From the NCBI GenBank assembly GCA_015179025.1, contig WHUX01000036.1, positions 186,001-250,000 on the forward strand: a DNA stretch of 64,000 bases, read 5' to 3'. The translations under genes were made by a program, and so were the position numbers. Origin of the DNA: Terfezia claveryi. Taxonomy: Eukaryota > Ascomycota > Pezizomycetes > Pezizales > Pezizaceae. Below, piece after piece: positions 11,221 through 22,589 of the stretch (the first letter of the stretch is position 1; every line of letters begins with the position of its first letter). The notes below the pieces were generated by a model. The model had not been told where the DNA came from, did not search any database, and was given only the letters and a program-made list of their open reading frames with translations.

Positions 11221-14200
11221 CTACATAATGGTACAATCATCATCTTTCTTCACATTACTCCTACTCAGCCTCTCTCTCTGCTTCTGCTGTCCCGCCGTGC
11301 CTCCCTTCTTCAAATCCCTCAACCTCTCCTGCGCCTTTGGGAACCCTTGGCCTGCACAATCCATCGCATCGGTATCAGCACTAGCACACCGGATCCACCA
11401 CATCTCGGGGGAAACACATACTCGCCGCCTTATAATACCATCTCTTCGCCTCCTCCATATTCGGCGTGACTCCAAACCCTGCCTCTGTCAAATGTCCCAC
11501 CGCATACTCCGCCTTTGGCAACCCTTTCTCCGCTGCCCTCCTCGCCCAAAGATAGGCCTCCGTGTCCGACTGCTCCAGAACCCCCTCTGCACCAGTCAAA
11601 TACCACCCGCTAAGCGCCAACTCCGAATCCGGTTCCCCCTTGACCGCAGCGCGGGAGTACCACAGAATTGATTTCCTAGGATCGATAGGACATCCCATGA
11701 CTCCAAACTCATATGCGTGACCGAGGCGGAATTGGGATGGGGCGTAGCCGAGTTCGGCGGCTTTGGTGAAGAGTTCTAGGGCGTAGGAGAGGTCAGGGAT
11801 GATGGATTGATCGCGACCGTCAGCGCGCTCATAGAGGAGGCCCTATGCATAAATGACGTCAGTGGGGGTCGTTTGCATGTGTATGTAAGAGGTACGAACC
11901 AACTCGTGTAGCGCATGCGGATTTTCTGCATCAGCGTGATCGGCTGCTCTTTTGAGCCAACTTAATGCATCCCTTGTACTCTTTTGCTGTCCTAGTAGGC
12001 CTTTGAGAAGGATGATCCCTAATTTGTACATGGCTCCAGTATCACCCAACGAAGCAGCTTTTTTATACCACTGAACAGATTTTATGGGATCTTTCTTTGT
12101 GCCGGCACCAATTTCACAACAAACTATTCACCACATGAGCAATATGCCATCTCACCGCGCCAATGATTAAGAAACTCACCCGCGGTCCTATATGCCGACG
12201 GCGCATGATTCAGCTTTGCTGCCGAATGATACAAACTAAATGCCCTCTCCCTATCCACCTGCAACCCCAACGCCCCATCCCCATGGCACTGCGCCAGGAA
12301 AAACATAGCTTCAGGGTAAGGATGACTCCCATTCGCCAACTTTTTAATAATTTTGTGTGCGTCAAAAATATAATTCTCCCTATTCTTCCTTGCAGTTTTT
12401 ATGTCTGCCCGACCGCCTTCGTCAGCAAGGACATCTGCTGCTTCAATATATTTCTTGGCCAAAGCAAGTTGGAGGGGTTGGTCGTTTGGTGCCGATCGGG
12501 CAAGCTGGACTGCTTTTGAGAGTTCTTGTAAGGTGAGGTGACCCTTGGGGGGGGGTGCTTGTTGGGTGCGGTTGTCCACGCTGTCCCGAGGCGCGTATTG
12601 TCGGACCGGAGGTGGAGGGCCACCTTGTCCTTGCCCCATGGGGGGGTTTTGGTCCTGCATCAGCCCTGGGCGGACAGGAGTTGGGTGCTCCGGAAGAGCA
12701 TCGGGATTCGAGCTTCTGTTGCTTTGTGGAGGCGATGGATGATATGGTAGAGCATCCACAGCCTGCATTCTCGGAGGGTATCCATTCTGCGGTGGGTATT
12801 GCTGTGCGTTTTGTGGGGGGTACTGCTGGGGGGGGTATTGTTGCCCATTCGGTGGAGGATATTGCTGACCGTTAGGCGGAGGGGTATATTGTGACCCACC
12901 ACTCTGCTGCATGTGTCCATTCGGGGGGGGCGTAAAATGCTCCATTCTATTCGGCGGCATTGGCTGAGGGGGACCCGGTGGGCCTGGCCTCTGCGACGGT
13001 GCTGGGGTCTTCACCCTCAACACCGGTGGTAACTCACCCTGTGCCGGGAACATGCCAGACCTAGGACTAGTAGATAACGGTGGTATATCCCCCTCCATCT
13101 CCACCGGCGCAGCTTGCCCATTCTGACTATATCCACTATGCTCACTATGTCGTAGATCCGGCTGACTCCTAGTCCGATACGCCTGCGCTACAAACACCGT
13201 GTTCGAGTTTGGCTGGGGGCTCTCCCATAGTGGGTCGAATCCCTCTAATTGATTCCCTGCAGGGCCAGAGGATGTGGAAGGTGGGATAACCCCTGCAGAA
13301 CCTCTTCGTGGCCCTTGGTAGTGTTGCGGTGGTGTTTGGTGGTGATATTCTGCTTGTCCATCATACTGCTGTTCTCTCCCGTCATAATATGAATCCAACA
13401 CATCGTTGACCTGGTATTCATAATGCTCCGGCAGAATTGCTCCAGGCATATCATAATGTCCTCCTTGATGGTTATACCCCGCAGGTGGTACATTATGCTC
13501 CATTATCGGCGGTGGCTGCGATCCGTAACCTCTTGGCCCAGACAATCCATTCTGGTCATGCTGTGAGAGGACCCTCGGCTGCTGGTGATTCGCCATGGGT
13601 GGTGGAGGAGACATGTAATCATTTCCTCTTACAGGCATAGTCATACTCCTTTGTGGCGCTGGATTCCCTGGGGTCCGCATCCTCTCTGGTGGAGGCATCC
13701 TTCCACTCCCATTCCCGTTCCCGTTCCCGTACTGTTTCCCGCCGTCTTGGTACCCGTCATACTGCTCCCCACCCCAGCCATCCTGCTGAACCCCACCATA
13801 GTTCCTCACTGGAGGCGGCGGTCCCTGCCGTTGGAATCCTTGCGGGGGTGGTCCTCCACCTCTGAAATCCCCATGTGAAGCCACTCTTTGTGGGGGACCC
13901 CTCGGGGGGAAATTACCATTTGGTGGTGGGGGGCGTTGCTGTGGTGGTGGATTCCCATACATATCGTCCGGATGACCCTGGGAAGGGGGAGGTCGCCCAT
14001 TAGGCGGTGGACGCTGCCTCTGCTGTGGTGGTGGCCCTCCATTATAGTTCCTCCCATCATTGATTTTCATATTTATCATCCCCTCTTCTATACCGGGTCC
14101 ATGCCTTGGACCATTCTGCATATGCGGCGGTGGGGGACGCCCATTTCCCATTTTTTGAGGATCTAGTCAATTCCCATTAGTTAACCCAATCCCCATTTTC

Positions 14201-14523
14201 GCCAGTCATGAAGCCCACTCACTTGGTGGGGGCCCTCCACGCCCAGGCCCAGGAGACCCACCATTAGGTCCACCATATCCACCTCGTGGGCCACTATTCA
14301 TTCCCTGCGGTAGAGGAGGGCCGTTTCCATAATTCCTGACTGGAGGTGGTCGTGGACGCTGTCCCTGTGATGGGCATTGATGCTGTGGGGGAGGCCGTTG
14401 CATAGGCTGCCTTTGCAGCTGTTGCTGCTGTCCCGGCTCCTGGTAGTACTCTTGCTCGTAGTAGTGTGTCGGCGGCGCTTGGGGTTGCTGACCCGGGTAC
14501 GGCCCACTCTGTGCGTATGCCAT
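11221..14523 (-). CDS. Chitin synthase activator, Chs4/Skt5-like, Sel1 repeats and CaaX
   Basis: Five minus-strand exons: 14523-14223, 14162-12180, 12123-11900, 11842-11422 and 11351-11221. Total 3060 nt, 1019 residues, all phases consistent. The N-terminal two thirds (from MAYAQ) is Pro/Gln/Gly/Asn-rich and disordered. From about residue 640 come LTLQELSKAVQLARSA, then serial Sel1-like repeats (EAMFFLAQCHGDGALG, YKKAASLGDTGAMYKLG, FTKAAELGYAPSQFRLGHAYEFG, WYSRAA, LWARRAAEKGLPKAEYAVG, WYYKAASQGFPKAQERL). The C-terminus is SNVKKDDDCTIM, a CaaX prenylation box as in yeast Chs4. The family activates and anchors chitin synthase III at septa and growth sites. The last exon is short, yet it carries the prenylation signal. 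Confidence 0.92.
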
Positions 14524-15346
14524 TTGCGGAGGTATATTAAGTCTCACGGCCACGTCCTCGACTCGCACCAGTCGGCGAGATTCAGCAGCTGGTGAAATCA
14601 AGTTAAATTGTTTCGTTTATGGCAGAACGAAATAAAACACAAAAAAAAAATCTAAGGTACTTGTATGACTGCATGCAACGAGTACTGCGCAAGTAGATGC
14701 AGCAGGTGGTACCTACAGAGTACCAGCGCAGAGATACGGCGGAAGATGGAAAAGGACAAAAAGGCGTGGGCAGGGAGTTGAGTGCGGGTAATGAATGGTG
14801 CGGGTTATTGGGGGGTAGGGGGGGGTAGGGGGGGGGGTGCAGTGCGATAATAGGGCCCACTATTGAGTGACAAGCGAGTGGGAAAAAGATAGGCTGCGGG
14901 GGATAAAAGATAAAAGGAGGTAGAGAATAGAGGCACAGGTCAGTGTCGGTAGAGAGATATGATACGGAGGTTCTACGGTGTCACTTTTTATTTTCTTTTT
15001 TTTTTTCTATTAAAGTACCCATGATGGATGGCATCTAGTCTGGTTGATCAGTACAGACACAAGTATAGTACCGGTACGATACTTCTATGTAAGTGTACAT
15101 CACGTCCACTTTCGCCAAGAAAGTTAGATTTTGGTTGATTACCAAATAGTCCTTGGCTCTGGCAACGATCTATATTTCTACCATGTTGGGACGTATTACC
15201 CAACAGAGCAGTAGCGAAGGTTATTGGGTTATTGGTAGGCAGCTGCACTCGCAAGCCAGTGAGTGCTCGTCTCAGTGTATTCAGGTACCTGACATTGGTA
15301 TACAACATTCGTCATATGTATCAGAAAATTATTTGAATAGAGCTCC
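14524..15346. other. Intergenic; 5' region of the Chs4-like gene
   Basis: Contains a G-run zone (about 14812-14840, GGGGGTA repeats), a T-run near 14998, and probably the 5' leader of the Chs4-like gene. No gene seen. Confidence 0.5.
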
Positions 15347-16089
15347 ATGGCTATGAACCGCTTGGCCGGAAGAGACGTCCATATCTACAATGCCAATGAT
15401 CCAACGGAACCACTCGGCAGCCTCATTCTTACGAATGGTGTGACGAATGCAAACCTTTATGCCATGATAGAGGTCTTTTTGTTCTTCAATGGAGACTACG
15501 TCCTGCGACATGAAGGTGTCACTGATGTTCCGAGGGACGAGCAGGCTCTTCAGCCCGGGAGTTACTTCATTGTTACGGATGGTGAGTTAAGTATGTAATG
15601 CCTATGTGGTCCAGCAGCTGCTGAGTTTCAACAGGCTCAATTACGGTGAGCAATGAACCTTGGTTGGTTCGTACGATTTCCGTTTCTAGCGGTACCCGAG
15701 TCGCAGCTTTCCGTGAAGCCGTGCGTGAGCGGGATCGACGATGTGTTATCACAGGACGAAGGGTAGTTAGTGCTCGAGGTGCCTGGACCAGCTTCGAGGC
15801 CGCACACATTTTCCCATTGGCATACGAGGATCACTGGATTCGGCACAACTACGCTCGCTGGATCACCATTCATCCGGATTCCGGAGGATCGATCCACTCG
15901 ATTCAGAATAGAATGTTGCTAGACCGTTCCATCCACACGCGTTTCGATACCTACGATATATCGATTAACCCTGATGTATGTATGTATGTCATATTTATTA
16001 CTACACTAATATTTTGTAAATAGAACAATTCAAATCAAAAATTTTCCCTAGTTTTGGTATTGTTCTGTACCTCTACGCCAGGTGCGTAA
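15347..16089 (+). CDS. HNH endonuclease-domain protein, C-terminally shortened
   Basis: Exons 15347-15581, 15635-15975 and 16024-16089 give 213 residues. Residues about 1-80 form the N-terminal region usual in fungal HNH proteins (RDVHIYNANDP...GSLILTNGVTNANLYAMIE). The nuclease part has RDRRCVITGRR, then FEAAHIFPLAYEDHW (first His), IHSIQNRMLLDRSIHTRFD (Asn and last His) and YDISINPD. All three HNH residues are present. Fungal relatives usually run on for 100 residues or more after INPD. Here the model ends 21 residues later in an unrelated hydrophobic stretch, so the gene is probably truncated or decayed at its 3' end. Function in fungi is unknown. Confidence 0.7.
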
Positions 16090-17311
16090 AGCCCAATCCT
16101 AATGTCATCCCCGTCTACATATCAATATTCCTTTTTCCCCGAATTACAGTACAGTAGGTAGAATACGGATAACACTGGATCAACTAATTAATCTTGCACC
16201 CGACGATCGCAAGAACCCCCCCCCCGTTCATCAAACACCCTGCTGTCGAAAATATAAACGCCCCGCTCCTCCCACCAACTCACTCCCACCGTCCCCCCCA
16301 AGAGCATGTGCGAGGCATTGAGTTCTTCCATATACATACCCTGTACACTCAAATACACAAACAACTATGCAGGTAGGTAGTTGTAGCTTTAACGCGCGGG
16401 CTCTCACATAAAAGAATGGTTCTTTGTTTATAAACAAACAAGCGACGCAAAAAAAGGGTTGTAAGCAGGGGAAACTGTGCGAGATAATACTTGTACGAGT
16501 GGAACCCAGAGCCTCACCACTACTGACTACTTTGATTCCATCGTTCACAGCTGACTTGGATGGGGTACCTACCGTAGTCTCTCGCATCACAGTAAGGAAT
16601 GAATCCATTCCTCCACAGCCCCTGTGCACCACTATCCCCGGTTCCGACCTCCACAGGTTCGCAGGTTCGCTTCTCCGAAACGGTAAAAGCGCTGCACATC
16701 AATCGACTTTTGTTCGTGCCCCTTGCAGCCAGGTGCCCACGAAGTAGGTACCTACCTATCATACATACCATACAGCAGCCACGGTTTTCCTTCTGTGCTG
16801 TGTGCTGAGATGGGCCCGGACCTGTCCATGTTCAGCTGAAAAAAGCAAATCTTCGAAACCTCTGGCCATCATAGAAGATTTTTTTATACTCGCAGTAGGT
16901 ACCTACGTACCTACATATACAGAGTATTTTGCTTAAAAGTAACTCTACACGTATCAGTCAGTGAGACGATCAAAGAAAAGGAAAGGGAGAAGTTTACCTT
17001 TGCAAACCCATAAAAGCCCTGCAATAACCCATATAATCATAGTCCAGCATAAGTGATCCCCATACTTTGAAAAGTTATCTGGGGATCGCCAGCTGAAAAT
17101 ATGCCATCCATAGCGCCCGCCCCCGCAGCGTTATGCGTTATATATTTTCAACCCAGACTTTACTGTAAATAGGTATACTCTTGACTAGCGTCTCTCAACA
17201 ATGACATCAGTTCCTTCTCCACAAAAACAACCAAATACAACTGAGGTGATACTGCATACACCCGGGCTCATCAACTTACCATCGCCATCGCCACACTCTT
17301 CGTCCTCCACA
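16090..17311. other. Intergenic with GGTACCTAC repeats
   Basis: No gene is recognised. The motif TAGGTACCTAC and parts of it recur (about 16566, 16745, 16905, 16915). An in-frame ATG at 17201 could extend the next gene upstream, but that extension does not look like its family. Confidence 0.5.
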
Positions 17312-17878
17312 ATGAAACAAAAAACCGTAACCGGCCTGAAGATGGCAGTAGGGTACGTACCTCTTATGCACACTACACACCTCAAACACCTTTAACTGGC
17401 ATGCTATTTTGCCCTCTATTCCCAACACCATGGCAACATTCTCACAATACGTTAACGCGGGCCTTCTTCCTTTTCCCAGGGGTCTAGCAGTCCTCATTGG
17501 CGGCCCCGCCATAACTTGGTACGTCATGCCCAGTGAAGAAGAACTATTCAAGGTCCGTCCCTCCCTCTCCCTCCCCCCAATTCACCTCAACCCACCTTCA
17601 CTCACCTTCACTCACCTTCCACCACACAGCGCTACAACCCCGACCTCCAACGCCGCGCTCTCTCCGAACGCCCCGCCCGCCTGCAAGCTCACGCCGACTT
17701 TATGCACAAGCTCAGCGAGTACAGTAAATCAGATAAGCCCATCTGGATCGTCGCTGCGGAGGAGCAAGCCCGGGAGAAGGCAGAGATTGAGGCGGGGAGG
17801 AAAAAGGCCATGGAGGAGAAAGAGAGTATGAGGATGAATCTATTGGAGGAGCAGAGGAGGTTGGGTGGGTGGGCGTAA
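17312..17878 (+). CDS. Cbp4-like cytochrome bc1 assembly factor
   Basis: Exons 17312-17352, 17480-17552 and 17630-17878, total 363 nt and 120 residues. A short N-terminus is followed by a single membrane segment, LKMAVGGLAVLIGGPAITWYV. The family signature MPSEEELFKRYNPDLQ comes next, then SEYSKSDKPIWIVAAEEQAR and a Lys/Glu-rich helical tail. These are the features of Cbp4, a small mitochondrial inner-membrane protein that works with Cbp3-Cbp6 in cytochrome b maturation and complex III assembly. The start at MKQKTV fits the family's short N-terminus. Confidence 0.86.
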
Positions 17879-18151
17879 GGTAGGGGGTGGAGGGAATGGA
17901 GTTGAGGATTGCCTAAGGTATAAACTCTAGCAGTTTGAACTTAAAGGGACAAGAATGGGGAAGAGTAAGAGTGTAACGAACCTCAGCTCTCTCCCCGTCC
18001 GTGTAAAGTATTCATCAATCTATCGGGAATTTTTTTGGACTTAATAAACAGTCCTTTCGATGGAGTGTTTTGAAAGATTGTGCGCTCCCAAAAAAAACAT
18101 ATTTAACGTAACGTAGGATATAAAATATTTTTCAAAAAGAGAAAAAAAATG
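17879..18151. other. 3' flank of CBP4-like gene and of the tRNA
   Basis: A run of A at about 18142-18149 on the plus strand lies just downstream of the minus-strand tRNA and reads as a T-run there, the RNA polymerase III stop signal. Confidence 0.55.
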
Positions 18152-18222
18152 GGCTCAATCGGGAATTGAACCCGAGACCTCTCGCACCCAAAGCGAGAAT
18201 CATACGACTAGACCATTGAGCC
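18152..18222 (-). tRNA. tRNA-Pro (anticodon UGG)
   Basis: Read on the minus strand, the 71-nt sequence begins GGCTCAA and ends TTGAGCC, a perfect 7-bp acceptor stem. It has TGGTCTAGTCGTATGA as the D arm, CTCGCTTTGGGTGCGAG as the anticodon arm (TGG in the loop) and GGGTTCAATTCC as the T arm. There is no intron. A T-run follows within a few bases on the same strand. This tRNA lies at the border between the housekeeping block and the repeat-rich island. Confidence 0.95.
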
Positions 18223-19790
18223 AGATTATGTGGCAAACTTTGCAGAAACTCAAATAATTTGAAATCCATAAGTATCCATAACACAAATATTGTATATATA
18301 CTATAACAAAGTCCTTAGATATCTATATACTATTGAGAGCATACTCATACTCGGGAAAACTTTAAAAGACCTAACTCCATACCATTGTTGAATCCAACAC
18401 AAACGGATTATCTCTCTCCATCTCCCAAAAAAGATATTCATGTTTGACTCCTCTACACCCCTCTACACTCCAGTCGGACTAGTCGACACATCGAATAAAC
18501 AACTGTGGATTTCTGTATTGCAAGCGTGCATTCAGATTCCCATGCTATACGAATAATGCAGCTTCCTCCATACAAAAAATATCCTTTTGATCCTAATGTC
18601 TCTGGACAGCTCCGAATCAAACTAGGCCGTACCGAGCCTTCTACAGACAAAATTAGAACCTGCCTACGCGGTGAAAAATCTGGAAAAAATATAACGGACT
18701 GATTCTCACCAATGCCATTAACTCAAGAACTACCATCTCAACCCAACTGTTCCGACCCATTGGCAAAACAACATCAAATCCCAAACACTACCGAGTCTTC
18801 CAAACACACCATTTTTATCAATTGCGTTGCAAAGGTATCTTGTAGAGCCTCCGTCTGCCCCCCCCCGGAAATGACGGGCTCCTCGGTTCCTTCACTACTT
18901 TTGAAACAACATATTTATCTACCGCTTGACGAGGAGTCTCTATAGACCCAGTTTCGAATCCAGCACAACAATGACCTCCACCAGCCAAACACACCATTTT
19001 CAAACTTTTAAACTATTGGGGGAAATTTACAGCACAGATACTACCTTCTGAGGAAATGTGAAAACGTCTGCCCCCTCCGGAAATGACGGACTCTCGGTTC
19101 CTTCACTACTTTTTTAAACTCATGGTGGTTGTTGCTAAACATTGTGCGAGGGAAGGAGGGGGAGTGTCAGTACGAGAGAAGGTGGGAGTATGGGACATCA
19201 CACGCCATTTAAGTTTGATGAAGAGAATACTGCAGCAGATTACTTTGAAGGGTAGTGTGTACACTACAGTTGGAACAACACGCGGCACATCAGTGGCACT
19301 CCGGAAATGCTTGTGCTTTATGTGAAAACTTATTCTGCTTCCATTTGGGGAAGATAATGCTTCTAGAGGCGGCAAAGGGAGACTTCACCGATGTCAAATA
19401 ATGGAGTCCATTTGGTGTATATCTCGTGATGTACGACGGGGAGAAGAAGAAGAAGAAGAGAAGGAGGAGGGGGGGACCGATGCGGAGGATGGAGCCACTG
19501 GAAATAGGGCATGCTGGGCGGCTGAGAAGGGGCATGAGGTTGTTGTGCAGCTGCTGGCAAGAACAACGGCCGCTCTCACTGGCAATGACAAGATACCTCC
19601 ACGAATCTCCCAAGGATGGTGGGTCAACCTATAGTATCATGCAGCAGTACCTCCATATCCTCCAGTTGATGGAAGCTTCTACGTAAGTGAACGAGCTCAT
19701 AAGCACTCCAATGAGCTTATAAGCCTCCCTACAAGCTAGCGAGCTTATAAGCCCCCAGATGAGCAAGCGAGTATATAGAACGTATTTTGT

Positions 19791-19831
19791 AGTCTGGTTG
19801 GCACAAGACGAGAGGCTTGTGCCAACCAGAC
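19791..19831. repeat. Hairpin with 16-17 bp arms
   Basis: AGTCTGGTTGGCACAAG is followed after 8 bases by its reverse complement CTTGTGCCAACCAGAC. One arm also occurs alone near 5091, and a related piece lies near 43993. It looks like a small mobile or regulatory inverted repeat. Confidence 0.75.
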
Positions 19832-19886
19832 AAACTGTTTTGGACCTTTCCATCTCCGTTTTGGTACCACCCCTCATTATCAAACA

Positions 19887-19996
19887 CAACAATTACCCCT
19901 TAGTGGCTGTAGTTAATATAAGTAGGATCGATACTAACCAAATGGTTGGTATCGATCGTGCTAATATTAACTGCAGCCACTGGGGGGTAATTGGTT
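19887..19996. repeat. Imperfect palindrome, counterpart of that at 45.4 kb
   Basis: Arms of about 50 bp begin CAACAATTACCCC and end GGGGTAATTGGTTG and are complementary with a few mismatches. The outer part of the left arm and the flanking ATCAAACACAA match the larger palindrome at 45367-45547. The two palindromes are therefore homologous insertions, or a shared component of the duplicated block. Confidence 0.75.
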
Positions 19997-20308
19997 GCAT
20001 TGCAGGTCATTAGGTTATTTTAAAAAATAAATTTGCAATTATTGATTGGATCCCATCCCTAGCTACCGGTACCTATGTACTGTACTGGATTATTTCAAAG
20101 TATTTGTTTTGCTACCTCATAAACATTTTTTTATGACGTGAGATTTTAACACTGACATTTGGCCTGCCTCCGGAATGTCCCTCTATTCTTCAGCATATAA
20201 CAATTTTGCTAAAACCGATCCCATCATCTCATGTGTGAATTTATTGAATCACGAATATGGAGTGAAGATATGAGTGGGGAAAATTGCGAAAAGCGGAGGT
20301 GGGGTTGA

Positions 20309-20787
20309 TTAATTCTCTACATGAATCTGCCCATCAATTTTCAAACGTTTTCTCGCTAAAACCCAACCTTCCTTTGTGAAAAAATTGACAATCCCTTGAT
20401 CTTTGAGACACTCCTCTATCTCATTGCGGTCTGGTCGTGTTTTCAATTCGTCCGCTACCTTTTGGGAGAAGGCATTGTAAACTTCGATTTTCTGTTGACC
20501 ATGGATGTTACTCCAGCGATTGGTGTCAGCAAGGTGTTTGTTTGCTCGAATTTGCCCCACAAGGACATTTGTGGCCAGACTCTAAGCTCTGTCAGACTCA
20601 TAAGGTCATCATATTTGGAGTGGCTTACCATCAAGAAGCCATAAGCAGATTCATCAATACCCATCGAATCGGATACTTCTTTTTTGGAGGGTCGCTTCCC
20701 ACTGTTGGTTATTGGTCTTGTCCATGGAGATGCAACCGAGCTTGGACATTCCACCGGAAGTGGTGAAGTGGATGAAGATGGAGACAT
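20309..20787 (-). CDS. Small unknown protein, RPSKK family (copy 1)
   Basis: Two minus-strand exons, 20787-20629 and 20581-20309, give 143 residues; the intron is GTAAGC...CTTAG. I do not recognise the family. The first exon has a Ser/Pro-rich start, then TNSGKRPSKKEVSDSMGIDESAYGFLM. The second is mostly helical: NRWSNIHGQQKIEVYNAFSQKVADELK, ECLKDQGIVNFFTKEGWVLARKRLKI. The same layout occurs at 30510-31061 (GSGRHPSKKALAESMG...RIRGYKK) and, damaged, at 45.66-45.99 kb. The spacing of tryptophans and basic residues suggests a small DNA-binding domain, but that is a guess. It is divergently arranged with the gene at 21816-22348, and the same pair recurs in block B. Confidence 0.65.
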
Positions 20788-21112
20788 GATAGTGGTACCG
20801 TATTGCCGTATTGATAATAACTCAACTATACCAACATAACAACAATGGGAGGAGAGGAAGATGCGGGGTGGAATGGCTTGTATTACCTTGTCTGAACCCT
20901 TGCCTTTGCAGCAAGCTGGATCTGGGAATATAGGTATCCGTTAATCACACTGCAAAGGGAAATTTCCCGAAAGGTAACAAAGGATGTGGGAAGGCGCTAA
21001 GCAGAACACGCTGTGCAGATTGGTCTTTACTAGGCGGAACAGCTTTCCAGTGGGAAGCAGAAAAAAATGATTTTTCAGTGCATATGTAGAATACGATTAG
21101 ATAGGTACAGCG

Positions 21113-21196
21113 AGTGACCGCTCAATGGGATGGATGGCTCAATGGGATAACCTAGCCCAAGCTGGTTGACACCATCCATCCCATTGAGCGGTCACT
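21113..21196. repeat. Inverted repeat with 25-bp perfect arms
   Basis: AGTGACCGCTCAATGGGATGG and the following ATGG (21113-21137) are exactly complementary to 21172-21196. The 34-bp spacer contains another partial copy of GGCTCAATGGGAT. It is MITE-like in form. Confidence 0.85.
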
Positions 21197-21379
21197 CCTG
21201 TAGGGAGGTAAAAGATAATTAGCCCGGTACCTACCGTACTGTGCTGGATTATTTTAGATAAGAATACGTATGTACATACCCTGCGCAAAAAGCAACGACA
21301 GCAGAGGTGAGCATTTACTACAAATGTGTCTGAGGTATATTTTGTTTTGTTGGGAGTAACCTCATACCGCTCCGAGCTC

Positions 21380-21660
21380 GCTTATCCTCATTGACGCATT
21401 CTGGCGTGATTCACGCATGTTCATATTCGCATGATTCACGCATCTACCAACAAATGTCAATGCCGCATGTGATACTCGGGCATTGGATATTTTGTTTTTA
21501 TATTGGGGGTAAGAATTTAAGTAACAACCATTCACGGTAAGTAACACCCATTCACGGCACTTAGTATGAGACACCTCATTGACGCATGACACCTCATTCA
21601 CGCATTCACGCATGTTCATACTCCATTTTCTCATTGGCATGATTTACGCTTGTGACACCT
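21380..21660. repeat. Clustered CACGCATG/ATTCACGCAT motifs
   Basis: Variants of CATTCACGCATGTTCAT recur at least seven times on both strands within 280 bp. Related sequence (CACCTCATTAAAGTCACGCATG) recurs at about 62335 near CENP-T. No coding sense is seen. Confidence 0.6.
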
Positions 21661-21815
21661 CGTTCACCAGAAATACCTGAACTCATTTACTCATTGTATA
21701 TATTGCGATCAAAGCCAGCTGTTGTTGGGACAAAGCCATCTGCCAATTCTCAAATTAAAAAAAAAATCAGGATAACCAATTCTATCTTCTTTCTACTCTT
21801 TGTACAATTATTCAG

Positions 21816-22348
21816 ATGGGGAAAGAGAGTTTTGTTGCGGATCCAAACTTCAAACACCTGGTATTTGTCATCTACCTCAAAATTTGAGATTTAGCTAACT
21901 ATTTCAGGCGGAAGATTTTGCTGAGTCAATACTCTGGTTTGCACAACACAACAAACCCGTTGCCTCTTCCTCAACCATTGGAGAGCCTACCTCAGCCGCT
22001 ACCCCAGCCGCTACATCTGAGGCGGAAGATTTTGCTGAGTCAATACTCTGGTTTGCACAACACAACAAACCCGTTGCCTCTTCCTCAACCATTGGAGAGC
22101 CTACCTCAGCCGCTACCCCAGCCGCTACATCTGAGGCAGCAATAACCGTTACCTCTGCCTCAACCACTACTTCAGCCGCTACCCCAGCCGCTACCTCTGC
22201 CGCTACCCCAGCCGCTATCCAAGAAGAACCAACAAATACACCTACTACAGCTGAGGAAATTGTTGCAAGAATGTCGGATGAGCAGATCCAGTATTATTTC
22301 CAACTTCTATACAGTAGAAATGGAGACTTGTGTCCACCGTTGGCATAG
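21816..22348 (+). CDS. Ala/Thr-rich protein with conserved YYFQLL...CPPLA tail (copy 1)
   Basis: Exons 21816-21860 and 21908-22348 (intron GTATTT...CTAACTATTTCAG) give 161 residues. The family is not recognised. A 38-residue unit beginning AEDFAESILWFAQHNKPVAS is repeated exactly twice (period 114 bp, 21908 and 22022), followed by Ala/Thr/Pro repeats. The ending is EEIVARMSDEQIQYYFQLLYSRNGDLCPPLA. A decayed relative at 46.26-46.56 kb ends AIVAAMSNEQLLYYFQLLSNVNGDLCPPLA, and its upstream intron is also recognisable. The tail is therefore conserved while the middle drifts, which suggests the tail is the functional part. It is divergent from the RPSKK gene. Confidence 0.6.
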
Positions 22349-22589
22349 ATGTTTCATACTTGCGATTCTCAGGGCAGAAATCCAGAGACTTATTGAAGGA
22401 TGCCGACGTTATGAATCTCATGCCATTTTTGTGCAAAAAATCAGAGAAGAGACTATGAACTTCTTTCTTAATTCTAGAATTTTTTTTATGCGTTTACCTA
22501 GCAGCCTTGATTTCTAAAAAATGTTTACATTAGAACCATTTTGATCGTGATAGCAGTATGTGTGGATGAGAAATTTTTGATAAGATGCC

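Larger units (their letters stand above)
18223..20308. repeat. Repeat-rich left part of duplicated block A
   Basis: No gene seen. Several stretches match a second region near 44.8-45.6 kb: the sequence around CCGGAAATGA(C/T)GG...CTCCTCGGTTCCTTCA (18866 and 19077; compare 45070), GACCCAGTTTCGAATCCAGC (about 18947; compare 45211), GAGAAGGTGGGAGTATG (19174; compare 45280) and ATCAAACACAACAATT (19879; compare 45371). GAGCTTATAAGC-like units repeat at 19690-19760. The two regions therefore look like old copies of one larger element. Confidence 0.7.
20788..21815. other. Divergent intergenic region of block A
   Basis: About 1 kb between the two divergent block-A genes. It contains the hairpin at 21113-21196 and an array of CATTGACGCAT/TTCACGCAT motifs at about 21380-21660. 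No gene seen. Confidence 0.5.

Noticed and set aside
21904..22167. Minus-strand frame with an exact internal repeat
   Set aside because: It is antisense to the plus-strand gene with the conserved CPPLA tail; the repeat is that gene's 114-bp duplication.
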